Assembly (NCBI RefSeq): GCF_017355955.1 | Contig: NZ_JAFFID010000001.1 | Span: 1,550,001 to 1,614,000 of the forward strand | From: Sabulibacter ruber | Lineage (GTDB): Bacteria; Bacteroidota; Bacteroidia; Cytophagales; Hymenobacteraceae | Direction of reading: 5' to 3' | Length of the DNA: 64,000 bases | In this document: positions 8,900 to 18,063 of the stretch, piece after piece | How positions within the stretch are numbered: the first letter of the stretch is position 1 | Layout of the letters: each line of letters opens with the position of its first letter | Notes under the pieces: model-generated | The model's input: the letters and a program-made list of their open reading frames with translations, nothing else | Told to the model about the DNA's origin: nothing | Databases searched by the model: none | Translations under genes and position numbers: made by a program

Positions 8900-9355
8900 A
8901 TGAGAAGATTCATTTTTAGTGAAACAACAATTCAACAGTTGAAAAAAAAGAGGTACCGCTCTTCATTCTTAATGCATGCTGTTATCTATTTAACAATGAT
9001 ATGGATATTGTTTATAGGTAAAACAATGGACTTGGGTACTACGGAGTCAATCGTTTTTTTTATCGTAATAATAGGAATATGTTTAGGAGTGGACTTTTAC
9101 ACGATAAGATTATTTGAAACTGTCCTGCGCAGTCAAGAATATTTTGTCACAGAATCAGAAATCCAGAAGGTTGTAAATGGCCGGGTGATAACTGAAGTAA
9201 GAAAGGATAATATAGGCGGGATACAAAAGTTAAACGGAGGAGTTTTGATTACTTCAATAGAAAGTAGAAACAACCTTTTCATCCCGAAAGGAATTGAAAA
9301 TATGGATGTGCTCATTAGTGATTTAAGGAAAACAACAGGTGCTAACAACACCTAA
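8900..9355 (+). CDS. Hypothetical membrane protein with a C-terminal PH-like region
   Basis: A 151-residue protein if ATG 8900 is used; a TTG four codons earlier is possible but less likely. Two membrane helices (about residues 27-45 and 53-75) are followed by a soluble beta-rich stretch (YFVTESEIQKVVNGR to the end) that resembles bacterial PH/YcxB-like domains, which is inference. The coding DNA is clearly more AT-rich than the efflux and gltB genes around it, suggesting acquisition. The stop codon sits inside the left arm of an attC-like inverted repeat (9352-9392). Confidence 0.6.
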   Translation: MRRFIFSETTIQQLKKKRYRSSFLMHAVIYLTMIWILFIGKTMDLGTTESIVFFIVIIGICLGVDFYTIRLFETVLRSQEYFVTESEIQKVVNGRVITEVRKDNIGGIQKLNGGVLITSIESRNNLFIPKGIENMDVLISDLRKTTGANNT

Positions 9356-9392
9356 ACGCCAGCCTCAGCCGATAGCCTCGCCCGTCGTTTAG
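9352..9392. repeat. attC-like imperfect palindrome (spacer 1)
   Basis: CTAAACG (9352-9358) and CGTTTAG (9386-9392) form inverted arms around a GC-rich core, beginning inside the stop codon of the preceding gene. It lacks canonical GTTRRRY/RYYYAAC boxes, so it is only suggestive of an integron-type recombination site. Confidence 0.25.
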
Positions 9393-9451
9393 CCACGGCT
9401 CGTTAAAAGTCATACAAAAACTTCCGCATACCTCAACAGTCAGACTGAAAC

Positions 9452-9624
9452 ATGAACGATAATAACACAAAAGGACTTTCAAGGCTGACTGCAATTTTAA
9501 CTCACCTGCAAACCAGGCGTCTTTCCTGCAAAGGCACCAGATCCGGCAGGCTACTATCTTACCGGAGGTAAAGGGACTTATTGCCACACTCACCATAGAA
9601 CAGGAAGCCACCGTCATAAAGTAA
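9452..9624 (+). pseudogene. Remnant of a YafY-type (HTH/WYL) regulator
   Basis: From ATG 9452 the frame reads MNDNNTKGLSRLTAILTHLQ, which matches the conserved start of YafY-type DNA-binding regulators (RLTAIL-x-LQ), but it stops at 9569-9571 after 39 codons. Other frames downstream give GYYLTGG and then ATLTIEQEAT, similar to the region after the helix-turn-helix in the same family. The core of the recognition helix is missing. This looks like a regulator broken by an internal deletion and a frameshift. Confidence 0.45.
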
Positions 9625-10206
9625 ATGCAGAGAAAGGAAGTAGAGATATTTTATCCGGCAAGCCGTGCAGCCTGGCGAGAGTGGTTAAAGAAAAACCATC
9701 TTTCCCAGCAAGCGGTATGGCTTGTTTTCTATACGAAGAGCTCAGGTAAAAAATCCATCACCTGGGGCGAGGCGGTAGAGGAAGCGCTCTGCTTCGGGTG
9801 GATAGACAGTAAAAAAATAAAGATAGACCAGGAGACCTCACATCAGTTTTTCAGCAGACGAAAACCTGAGAGCACCTGGTCAAAAATCAACAAAGAAAAA
9901 GTTCAACGGCTAATTGCAGACGGGCATATGACAGAGGCAGGCTACAAAAGCATTGAAGTAGCCAAACAAAACGGCTCCTGGATTATCTTAGACGCAGTAG
10001 AAGAGCTGATGATCCCGCAAGACCTTGAGGTGGAGTTTGCAGCTCATCCCTCCTCAAAGGATTTTTTCCTGAGTTTGAGTAAATCAGCCAGAAAATCAAT
10101 TTTGCAGTGGCTTGTGCTTGCCAAACGCCCCGAGACAAGACAAAAACGAGTCACTGAAATAGCAGAACTTGCCGCCCAGAAATTAAAACCACGGCATGTG
10201 CAATAA
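9625..10206 (+). CDS. YdeI/OmpD-associated family protein
   Basis: A 193-residue cytoplasmic protein. The family core is visible: SRAAWREWLKKNH, then VWLVFYTKSSGKKSITW, EALCFGWIDSKKIKID and the FFSRRKPESTWSKINKEKV segment. A Lys/Arg-rich C-terminal helix follows (ARKSILQWLVLAKRPETRQKR). YdeI-family members have been linked to bacteriocin or antimicrobial-peptide tolerance, but the biochemical role is unknown. The start ATG lies directly after the YafY-type remnant. It is part of the AT-rich accessory block. Confidence 0.8.
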   Translation: MQRKEVEIFYPASRAAWREWLKKNHLSQQAVWLVFYTKSSGKKSITWGEAVEEALCFGWIDSKKIKIDQETSHQFFSRRKPESTWSKINKEKVQRLIADGHMTEAGYKSIEVAKQNGSWIILDAVEELMIPQDLEVEFAAHPSSKDFFLSLSKSARKSILQWLVLAKRPETRQKRVTEIAELAAQKLKPRHVQ

Positions 10207-10219
10207 GAGTGGCACCTAC

Positions 10220-10305
10220 GCCCAACCTTATATAGCCAGCCTTAGTCTCTTGCTGAGTGTCAGGCTGTCTCGCTTTATTTTCTATTTTTAAGCACTGGGT
10301 TGGAT
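10220..10305. repeat. attC-like site (spacer 2)
   Basis: GCCCAAC at 10220-10226 fits RYYYAAC and GTTGGAT at 10299-10305 fits GTTRRRY, the outer boxes of integron attC sites. CCCAACC/GGGTTGG form 7-bp arms, and CAGCCT/AGGCTG an inner stem. At 86 bases the size is in range for attC. No integron integrase is present in the window, so this is a structural resemblance only. Confidence 0.35.
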
Positions 10306-10361
10306 AATGCTTTGGTTATCCTAACACAGGTGATACATTCTATTGTACCTACTATTCAATA

Positions 10362-10754
10362 ATGAGAAGAGGAATTACATATTGTATTCTGCTTTTAGTG
10401 GGATTACATCTCACCGCACTCGGTCTGGCACAAATAGATGGAATTGCTCACTTCTTTCTCGTTACCTTATTGAGGACTACATTACTATTACCCATTGGCT
10501 CATTTTACATTCTTAACAAAGAAAAGAAAGGAGATACGGTAAGGTCTGGGATTATTAAAGCTATCACACTTCTTTCAGTTGTTTACCTTAGTTTCTTGAT
10601 TGACAATGTTTTCAATGAGCACACTGATCAGGTTGGTAGGTATCTAGGGAAACTATCGTTATTAACGGGCATCACAGTTGTAGGTATTCTAATAGCTTTT
10701 AACCTTTTACAGCTACTTTTTCAAAAGAAAAACGAGGTACAGCAAAGTATGTAA
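10362..10754 (+). CDS. Hypothetical four-helix membrane protein
   Basis: A 130-residue protein with four hydrophobic helices (about residues 5-25, 28-50, 65-85 and 95-120). It has short positively charged loops and a polar tail (FQKKNEVQQSM). No family was recognised. The DNA is AT-rich and the gene follows the attC-like spacer in the same orientation as its neighbours, as expected for a cassette. No terminator separates it from the next gene 38 bases on. Confidence 0.6.
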   Translation: MRRGITYCILLLVGLHLTALGLAQIDGIAHFFLVTLLRTTLLLPIGSFYILNKEKKGDTVRSGIIKAITLLSVVYLSFLIDNVFNEHTDQVGRYLGKLSLLTGITVVGILIAFNLLQLLFQKKNEVQQSM

Positions 10755-10792
10755 GGCTTAAACACCTCAGATAGCAGACCATTGGGCGCCAC

Positions 10793-11179
10793 ATGAAAAT
10801 AAACCTTGAAGTGAAGGCAAAACAGGTAAAATACCTTCGGATCATATTTCACTGCTTATCTGCCCTAATTTTAATCTATCTAACTGGCAATCTGGTGGAT
10901 TCATATAGAAGCCTTGAACGTGAAAACAAGATTTTGTTGGAGCAAAAAGAGGCTTATGAAAGAATTATAAGGTTAGAGAAAACAGACTCTCTTGAGAAAG
11001 AGAGCTTATTTAAAATATTAAACATTACAGATTCTTCTCTTGAAGATATAACCAATAAAAAGGAGTTAGGAATGGAGACCCACCTGTGGATATGGATTCT
11101 CTCTATCTTCTTACTTTTCAATATTTCCAAATACATTAGCAGGCACATTGAGAAGCTTACAGAAGCTGAAAAGAAATAA
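10793..11179 (+). CDS. Hypothetical membrane protein with coiled coil
   Basis: A 128-residue protein. A membrane helix at about residues 14-33 is followed by a coiled-coil stretch (SYRSLERENKILLEQKEAYE and onward, about residues 38-75), a second membrane helix (about 96-113) and a Lys/Glu-rich tail. The arrangement suggests a small two-pass inner-membrane protein with an extracytoplasmic helical loop. No family was recognised. AT-rich composition and the 38-base spacer place it in the same accessory block. Confidence 0.6.
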   Translation: MKINLEVKAKQVKYLRIIFHCLSALILIYLTGNLVDSYRSLERENKILLEQKEAYERIIRLEKTDSLEKESLFKILNITDSSLEDITNKKELGMETHLWIWILSIFLLFNISKYISRHIEKLTEAEKK

Positions 11180-11289
11180 GTTACTGTAAATCATCTAAAA
11201 AGGGACAGCGCAACAGCAGCTAAAGCCAGCATTGGCCCAGGGCTTTGCGCGTTTCCTGCCCCAAATCGGAAAAGAAGACTAAACCAGAA

Positions 11290-11709
11290 ATGGAAACATT
11301 AGAAAAGCTGAAATCCTTAAGTGAATCCGTTCCTAAACCGCCTACATTGCCTACAGAAAAGGAGCTGAAAAATGCCGAGGAAAAGTTAGGGGTAACGTTC
11401 CCGCCTTCCTATGTGGAGTATCAACTGAAATACTCTGACGTTTCCTTTGGCCCTTTTGAGCTCTACCAACTATTTGAAGACGGCAGCTACACAGACCTGA
11501 TTTCTTCTGTGAGAGAAGTAAGGGAATATGGCCTACCAGAACACCTGCTCCCGTTCCTGGAAGATAACGGCGACTATTACTGCTTTGACCTTACCTCAAA
11601 AGGTCCTGAATACCTGGTAAGGTTCTGGTCGCACAACGGAACAACCAACGAGAAGTGGGATAACTTTCTGGATTGGGTAGAAGAATGCTGGATAGGAGAA
11701 CACATATAG
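11290..11709 (+). CDS. SMI1/KNR4 (SUKH) family protein
   Basis: A 139-residue soluble protein. The SUKH core is recognisable: ELKNAEEKLGVTFPPSYVEYQ, then SDVSFGPFELYQLFEDGSY, LLPFLEDNGDYYCFDL and WVEECW near the end. SUKH proteins often act as immunity proteins against polymorphic toxins, but many stand alone with unknown roles. No toxin gene is adjacent here. The open frame extends back to 11245, but ATG 11290 fits the family start better. It is the last gene of the AT-rich accessory block. Confidence 0.75.
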   Translation: METLEKLKSLSESVPKPPTLPTEKELKNAEEKLGVTFPPSYVEYQLKYSDVSFGPFELYQLFEDGSYTDLISSVREVREYGLPEHLLPFLEDNGDYYCFDLTSKGPEYLVRFWSHNGTTNEKWDNFLDWVEECWIGEHI

Positions 11710-11877
11710 GCTCCTTTCCAGAAATGAGATCAAAAACCCATTCCTAAAGAGTGTCCTGCCACAAGCAAACACTACAGCATTGGGCTAAACCAGTCTTGGC
11801 TATTAACGCTTACCCGCGCTGATAACAATCAATCCCGATCAGAACACCGGTATAAAGTTCAACGCTACAATAGGACC

Positions 11878-12687
11878 TCAGCATTGAACGGTCACCCTTA
11901 GGTAGGTAGCCGGAATGGAGGTACTGTTGTCTGCACTTTGATTCTGGCTGGTAAACAAAGCCTCTAATTCATTCTGCAGATCCGTGGCCTTTCCATTCTT
12001 TTCGGCAGCTTCAAAGGCGTTCATGGTAGGGCCGTAGTAGTTCCTGAACTTGTCAAGGAATACCGATGGCGGATAAGGTGCGGAGAAAGTGAACGTGTCT
12101 CTTTCAAAGGAAATGTTCTCCTTTGCCACCCCGGCACCCCCGAAACGTTCCATCACATGGTCTTCCACTCCCCATAACATAGGACTGACGAAGCCCTCAG
12201 GCGGCGGCGGAGTGTAGGCAGAACTGATTCTGAGAATTTGCGCCACCAACGTAGGGTCGCCGGGAATCCAGTTGCCCATCACAATCCTTCCGCCCGGCCG
12301 GGTAATCCGCACCATTTCTTTGGCAACATCAAAGGGCTTGGGCGCGAACATCGCCCCGAAAATGCTTACCACCAGATCAAAAGCCTGGTCGGGTACTTCC
12401 TGCAGATCAGTCGCATCGCCTTCCTGGAAGGTACAATTGGTGAGGCCTTCGGCTTTTGCCCGCCTGTTCCCCGCCTCCACCAAATTCCGGGCGATGTCTA
12501 CCCCTATAACGGTGGCACCCAGTTTTGCTTCTGGTATGGCCGTGGTACCATCGCCGCAACCAAGATCCAGAACGCGCATGTCTTTTTTGATCCCCAGTTT
12601 ATCAACCAATGCCGCACCGCTTTCCCGCATGGTTTCGGCTAGTTGAGTGAAGTCACCTTTTTCCCATAATGCTTTGTTTGGATTCAT
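11878..12687 (-). CDS. Class I SAM-dependent methyltransferase
   Basis: A 269-residue cytoplasmic enzyme with the Rossmann methyltransferase motifs in order: motif I VLDLGCGDGTTAIPEA (about residues 40-55), the acidic GVDIARNLVEA, EGDATDL, then FDLVVSIFGAMFAP and ITRPGGRIVMGNW. It is closest in style to UbiE/ArsM-like small-molecule methyltransferases; the substrate is not evident. It is a lone minus-strand gene, convergent with the accessory block and divergent from gltB with an 870-base gap. Confidence 0.85.
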   Translation of the reverse strand: MNPNKALWEKGDFTQLAETMRESGAALVDKLGIKKDMRVLDLGCGDGTTAIPEAKLGATVIGVDIARNLVEAGNRRAKAEGLTNCTFQEGDATDLQEVPDQAFDLVVSIFGAMFAPKPFDVAKEMVRITRPGGRIVMGNWIPGDPTLVAQILRISSAYTPPPPEGFVSPMLWGVEDHVMERFGGAGVAKENISFERDTFTFSAPYPPSVFLDKFRNYYGPTMNAFEAAEKNGKATDLQNELEALFTSQNQSADNSTSIPATYLRVTVQC

Positions 12688-13557
12688 GTGTTTAGTGGTT
12701 AACTACTAAAAGAAGAATGCAGCAAACGATTCAGTTTTCAGGTACCGGGTTCAGGTACCCAGGGTGGCTCAAAGTAGGTGGTTGGTAATTGCTTGGTGTA
12801 GGTTAGCAGTTTGGTTTCTATGGTAACTAACAAAATCTGCCAGGAATCAGCGGATGTATAATCCTCGGAGAGAGAAGCGGCCTGTTGGTAATCAGGCAAA
12901 AGCACTATAGCTAGCTTTCAGCTTCAGCTAAGATAATGGAAATCAGTCTGTTTAACAAAGCATTTTATCAATCTTATCAGTACTTACCCTTAATCCAGCC
13001 CTCAGGATAAGTTCAATAGGCCGCAGGCGGAGGGCACAACTGAAGAATAGAACCTAGAAATGGAGGGTATCATAGTAAAAGGAATGCGCAAATCTCTGTT
13101 TCCTTTTCCTATGATTTGGTTGGCTCCGCCGAAGGCTAACCCCTTTCTAACATCTTCGGCCAGATAAGTATTCCTCAAACTATTTTGTTAAATCATCCTC
13201 AGTGCACGTAACCATTTCAGAGAAAAATCCGTTTCAGGCCAGTTTTTTTTAAAAATTCAGCACAAAAACAGGCAGCACAACTTATTGATTTTCATTATCT
13301 TACCACACAAACCTACCATTCCCCATCAGTAAGCAAAATTTTTGCTTAAAAATTTTTTGAGGCTGCATTTACAAACTTTCAAACAAACAGGGGTTTAGCA
13401 AGCCAAAATTAACAACCTCGTAAATACGCCTTCATTCATTATGTAATTCTCAAACCTAACGCTTGTTTGTTGATAAAAGCTCAAATCTTGAATTGACTTT
13501 TTGAAAATTTATCTATAGCTTACTGATTCACCCTTACCCAAACGAACAAACAAAGGA
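12688..13557. other. Long intergenic region upstream of gltB
   Basis: This 870-base gap separates the divergent methyltransferase and gltB genes. The half nearest gltB is AT-rich. A short palindrome, AAGCAAAA-T-TTTTGCTT at 13331-13347, sits about 210 bases before gltB and could be an operator or a stem. Clear ORFs, riboswitch motifs or promoters were not recognised. Such a long leader before gltB is compatible with nitrogen-responsive control, which is inference. Confidence 0.35.
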
Positions 13558-16500
13558 ATGAATCAAGCTGATGAACTTAATAGAGGGCTTTACACGCCCG
13601 AATTAGAGCACGATGCTTGCGGTGTTGGTTGTGTAGTGAACCTAGACGGTCAAAAATCACACGCTACGGTAAAAGACGCCTTAACCATGTTGAAGAACAT
13701 GGAGCACCGGGGCGCCACGGGCAGCGACCCAGAAACCGGCGACGGCGCCGGAATTCTGGTGCAATTGCCTCATGAATTCTTCAAGAAAGAGCTCGCTGAG
13801 TTTGCCATTTCCCTGCCTCCGCAAGGCAGCTATGGCGTGGGCATGGTCTTTTTCCCGGCGGTATATGAAGTAAGAGAGAAATCCCGCAAGATTTTGAACA
13901 ACTGCCTGCGCAAACTGGGCCTCAGCTTACTGGGTTACCGTCTGGTGCCGGTGAACGGCCAGGTGCCCGGCCACGGCGCCAAAGCCGTGGAGCCTTACAT
14001 TGAGCAGGTGTTCGTGCAGCCCATTGACCCCACCATCAAAGGCGAGGACCTGGAGCGCAAATTGTTCGTGTTGCGCAACCTCATCAGCAATGAAACCCGC
14101 AAAAGCGTACGCGGCGAGAACGGCACCTTCTACATCGCCAGCTTCTCCTCCCGCACCATTATCTATAAAGGTCAGCTCAAAACCGACCAACTAGAGCGCT
14201 ATTACCACGACCTGCGTCACCCCGATTTCAAATCGGCGATTGCGGTGGTGCACTCCCGTTTCTCCACCAATACCTTCCCTAACTGGCGACTGGCCCAGCC
14301 GTTCCGCTTTATTGCGCACAACGGCGAGATCAACACCATTAGAGGGAATGTGAACAAAATGAAATCAAAGGAGGCGCTCATGTCTTCTCCCCTCTTCACC
14401 GAGGAAGAGATGCAGTGGCTCATTCCCATCACCAACCCCGGAGATTCAGACTCCGCCAACCTGGATGCGCTGGTGGAACTGCTCACGCTCTCGGGCCGAC
14501 CGTTGCCGCACGTGATGATGATGCTGGTGCCCGAGGCCTGGCAGAACAACCCGCACATGGACACCTATAAAAAGGCGTTCTATAAATTCCACGCGTCTCT
14601 GATGGAGCCTTGGGATGGCCCTGCCGCCCTGTTCTTCACCGATGGCACCCAGATTGGCGCCACCCTGGACCGGAACGGCCTGCGCCCCGTGCGCTACTGC
14701 CTCACCAAGCAAGGCCGCCTGATCATGGCCTCCGAAGCCGGCGCTTTGACCGTGGACCCCAAAGACGTGGTGAAACGCGGCCGCTTGCAGCCCGGCAAAA
14801 TGCTCCTCGCCGATGTTTCCCAGAACCGCGTTTATGAGGACGAGGAAATCAAACAACTGGTCTGCAATGACAAGCCGTATTTTGAGTGGATTCAGAAAAA
14901 CCGCATCAAATTGCGCCTTCGCCCGGAACCAGCGGTGTTGCTGGAACCCTGTACCCCTGAGGAACTGAGACAGCGCCAGAAAGCCTACGGCTATACCCGT
15001 GAGGACCTGAAAATGCTGGTAGAACCTATGGCCTCCACCGGGTACGAGCCCGTGGGCAGTATGGGCTCTGATACGCCGTTGGCCGTTCTGTCGCACCAGA
15101 GCCAGCACGTATCGCATTACTTCAAGCAGTTCTTCGCGCAGGTAAGCAATCCGCCTATTGACCCCATCCGGGAGCGTTTGGTGATGTCTTTGTTTACCCG
15201 CCTGGGTGAGTCCAAAAACATTCTGGACGAGACCGAACTTCATAGCCGCCAGGTACACATCTCGCAACCGGTACTGGACCCCGTGGAATTCCAGAAGCTG
15301 GTGTTCCTGAAGGAAGAAGGCTTTGACCATGAAACGATAGATGCCACTTTCCCTACTAAGGAAACCGGTAACCTGCAGCGTGAGATTGACCGCATCTGCG
15401 CAGAGGCCGAAGCGGCCGTGCGCGCGGGCAAAAAGATCTTGATCATCTCAAACCGCAACGTGCAACCGCAGCGGGCGGCTATTCCGTCTTTGCTGGCCGT
15501 GGGCGCGGTGCACCACCATTTGATTGAGAAACGCATCCGGACCAAAGCGGGTCTGGTGGTGGAAGCCGGCGATGCCTGGGAAACCCACCACTTCGCTACT
15601 ATTGTGGGCTACGGCGCTAGCGCGGTGTATCCGTTCCTGGTGTATGACACCATCAAAGGCCTGCATGATCAGCAGAAGCTGGACAACGCGCAGCCCTACA
15701 CCTATTATTTCCAGAACTTCATCAAAGCGGTAGACAACGGCCTGCTGAAGATTTTGTCCAAAATGGGAATCAGCACGCTGCAGTCGTACCAAAGCTCGCA
15801 GATTTTTGAGATTTTGGGCCTAGGCCAGGAGGTGATTGAGAAATGCTTCAGGGGCACCACCAACCGCCTGGAAGGCCTTAATTTCGAAGACCTGGAGCGG
15901 GAAGCTGTTACCAAGCACCAGTCGGCGTTCCCAGACCGGGAGAACCTGCTGGAGTCTGGTGGTTACTACCAATGGCGCCGCGACGGCGAGGAGCACTTGC
16001 TCACGCCTAAGGTGATTCACCTGCTGCAGAAATCCACCCGCTTAAACGACTACCTATTATACAAAGAATACTCCAAATCCATACGAGAGCACCAGCAGCA
16101 GACTGCCATCACGCTGCGCAACCTGTTTGAATTCCGCAAGCGGCAGTCCGTTCCTCTGGACGAAGTGGAACCCGTATCGGCCATCCTGAAACGGTTCGCT
16201 ACCGGGGCAATGTCTTTCGGGTCTATCTCGTATGAGGCGCACAGCACGTTGGCCATTGCCATGAACCGCATTGGAGGCAAGAGCAACAGCGGCGAAGGCG
16301 GTGAAGACGAAGCCCGTTTCACGCCCAAGCCTAACGGAGATTCAGAAAATTCACGCGTAAAACAGGTGGCCTCCGGCCGATTTGGGGTGACCAGCCACTA
16401 CCTGGCCAATGCTGATGAGATCCAGATCAAGATTGCCCAGGGCGCAAAGCCGGGCGAAGGCGGTCAGTTACCGGGTCATAAAGTAGACCACTGGATTGCG

Positions 16501-18063
16501 CGGGTACGTTGTTCTACGCCGGGCGTGGGCTTGATCTCGCCGCCACCACACCACGACATCTACTCCATTGAGGACCTGAAACAGCTCATCTTCGACCTGA
16601 AGAACGCTAACCCCAAGGCGCGCATCAATGTGAAGCTGGTGGCCGAAGCCGGGGTAGGCACCATCGCCTCGGGCGTAGCCAAAGCGAAAGCCGATGCCAT
16701 TATGATCTCGGGCGCTGACGGCGGAACCGGGGCCAGTCCGCTGAGCTCTATCCGTCACACCGGCTTGCCGTGGGAAATCGGTTTGGCCGAAGCGCACCAG
16801 ACCTTGCTCAAGAACAACCTGCGTAGCCGCGTGGTGTTGCAGACCGATGGCAAGATCCTGACCGGCTATGACCTGGCCGTGGCTACTTTGCTGGGTGCCG
16901 AGGAATACGGCGTGGCTACCGCTGCCTTGATTGTGGAAGGCTGTATCATGATGCGTAAGTGCCATCTGAACACCTGCCCGGTAGGAATCGCTACGCAAAA
17001 CCCAGACCTGCGCAACCTGTTTACCGGCGATCCAGACCATGTGGTGAATCTGTTCACGTTCATGGCCATGGAGTTGCGCCAGATTATGGCGTCGCTGGGC
17101 TTTAGAACCATCAACGAGATGGTGGGCCAGTCACAGGTATTGAAAGTAAGATCTGACCTGAACCACTGGAAACTGAAGAACCTGGACCTCTCTCCTATTT
17201 TCCACCAGGAGTACGTGGCCCAGAACGTGGGTAGATATAAGCAGATTGAGCAGGACCACGAGATCAGCAAGGTACTGGACAAGAAACTCATCCGCGACCT
17301 CAAGAAAGGCAACACCGAGGTAGAGTACCGCATCAACAACGTGGACCGCTCCGTGGGTACCATGCTCTCGTATGAGATCTCCCGCAATTTCGGGAAGTTC
17401 GGTTTGCCGGAGGATAGCTTCAAAACCACGTTCTACGGATCGGCGGGGCAAAGCTTTGGGGCATTCCTGGCTCCGGGCGTCAGTTTCAAACTCTACGGCG
17501 AGGCCAACGACTACCTGGGCAAAGGCTTGTCGGGCGGGAAGCTTATTCTGCAGCCCTTCAAGGAAACCACCTACCTGCCGCACGAGCACATCATCACTGG
17601 TAACGTGGCGCTGTACGGAGCCACCTCGGGCAAGGTGTACATCAACGGCATGGCCGGCGAGCGCTTCTGCGTACGCAACTCAGGTGCCGAGGCGGTAGTG
17701 GAAGGTATTGGCGACCACGGCTGCGAGTACATGACCGGCGGCAAAGTGCTGGTGCTGGGCGCCATAGGCAAAAACTTCGCGGCCGGTATGAGCGGCGGAA
17801 TGGCCTACCTCTACGCCCCAGACCCCAGCCACGTAGAGCAATGCAACCTGGACATGGTAGGTCTGGAAGAACCAGACTCAGAAGACCTGCTCTGGATTGT
17901 GCAGAAGCTGCAGGAGCACGTGGCCTACACCGGCAGCGTGCTGGCCAAAGAGTTCCTGGAGAACTGGGAAACCCACCGCAATTACTTCCTGAAAGTGATG
18001 CCGCATGACCTCAAGAAAGCCTTAACAGTAAAAGAAGCAGAAACCGAAAAAGCACTGGTGTAA
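13558..18063 (+). CDS. gltB: Glutamate synthase, large (alpha) subunit
   Basis: A 1501-residue enzyme, full length for the family. After a 20-residue propeptide comes the catalytic Cys21 (HDACGVGCVVN), the N-terminal nucleophile of the class II glutaminase domain (to about residue 420). The central domain, the FMN-binding synthase domain (around ADGGTGASPLSSIRHTG) and the 3Fe-4S cysteines (Cys1129, Cys1135, Cys1140 in CIMMRKCHLNTCPVG) follow. The C-terminal GXGXG beta-helix lies at about residues 1250-1450. It converts glutamine and 2-oxoglutarate to two glutamates, with electrons from GltD, whose gene overlaps by one base. Confidence 0.98.
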   Translation: MNQADELNRGLYTPELEHDACGVGCVVNLDGQKSHATVKDALTMLKNMEHRGATGSDPETGDGAGILVQLPHEFFKKELAEFAISLPPQGSYGVGMVFFPAVYEVREKSRKILNNCLRKLGLSLLGYRLVPVNGQVPGHGAKAVEPYIEQVFVQPIDPTIKGEDLERKLFVLRNLISNETRKSVRGENGTFYIASFSSRTIIYKGQLKTDQLERYYHDLRHPDFKSAIAVVHSRFSTNTFPNWRLAQPFRFIAHNGEINTIRGNVNKMKSKEALMSSPLFTEEEMQWLIPITNPGDSDSANLDALVELLTLSGRPLPHVMMMLVPEAWQNNPHMDTYKKAFYKFHASLMEPWDGPAALFFTDGTQIGATLDRNGLRPVRYCLTKQGRLIMASEAGALTVDPKDVVKRGRLQPGKMLLADVSQNRVYEDEEIKQLVCNDKPYFEWIQKNRIKLRLRPEPAVLLEPCTPEELRQRQKAYGYTREDLKMLVEPMASTGYEPVGSMGSDTPLAVLSHQSQHVSHYFKQFFAQVSNPPIDPIRERLVMSLFTRLGESKNILDETELHSRQVHISQPVLDPVEFQKLVFLKEEGFDHETIDATFPTKETGNLQREIDRICAEAEAAVRAGKKILIISNRNVQPQRAAIPSLLAVGAVHHHLIEKRIRTKAGLVVEAGDAWETHHFATIVGYGASAVYPFLVYDTIKGLHDQQKLDNAQPYTYYFQNFIKAVDNGLLKILSKMGISTLQSYQSSQIFEILGLGQEVIEKCFRGTTNRLEGLNFEDLEREAVTKHQSAFPDRENLLESGGYYQWRRDGEEHLLTPKVIHLLQKSTRLNDYLLYKEYSKSIREHQQQTAITLRNLFEFRKRQSVPLDEVEPVSAILKRFATGAMSFGSISYEAHSTLAIAMNRIGGKSNSGEGGEDEARFTPKPNGDSENSRVKQVASGRFGVTSHYLANADEIQIKIAQGAKPGEGGQLPGHKVDHWIARVRCSTPGVGLISPPPHHDIYSIEDLKQLIFDLKNANPKARINVKLVAEAGVGTIASGVAKAKADAIMISGADGGTGASPLSSIRHTGLPWEIGLAEAHQTLLKNNLRSRVVLQTDGKILTGYDLAVATLLGAEEYGVATAALIVEGCIMMRKCHLNTCPVGIATQNPDLRNLFTGDPDHVVNLFTFMAMELRQIMASLGFRTINEMVGQSQVLKVRSDLNHWKLKNLDLSPIFHQEYVAQNVGRYKQIEQDHEISKVLDKKLIRDLKKGNTEVEYRINNVDRSVGTMLSYEISRNFGKFGLPEDSFKTTFYGSAGQSFGAFLAPGVSFKLYGEANDYLGKGLSGGKLILQPFKETTYLPHEHIITGNVALYGATSGKVYINGMAGERFCVRNSGAEAVVEGIGDHGCEYMTGGKVLVLGAIGKNFAAGMSGGMAYLYAPDPSHVEQCNLDMVGLEEPDSEDLLWIVQKLQEHVAYTGSVLAKEFLENWETHRNYFLKVMPHDLKKALTVKEAETEKALV

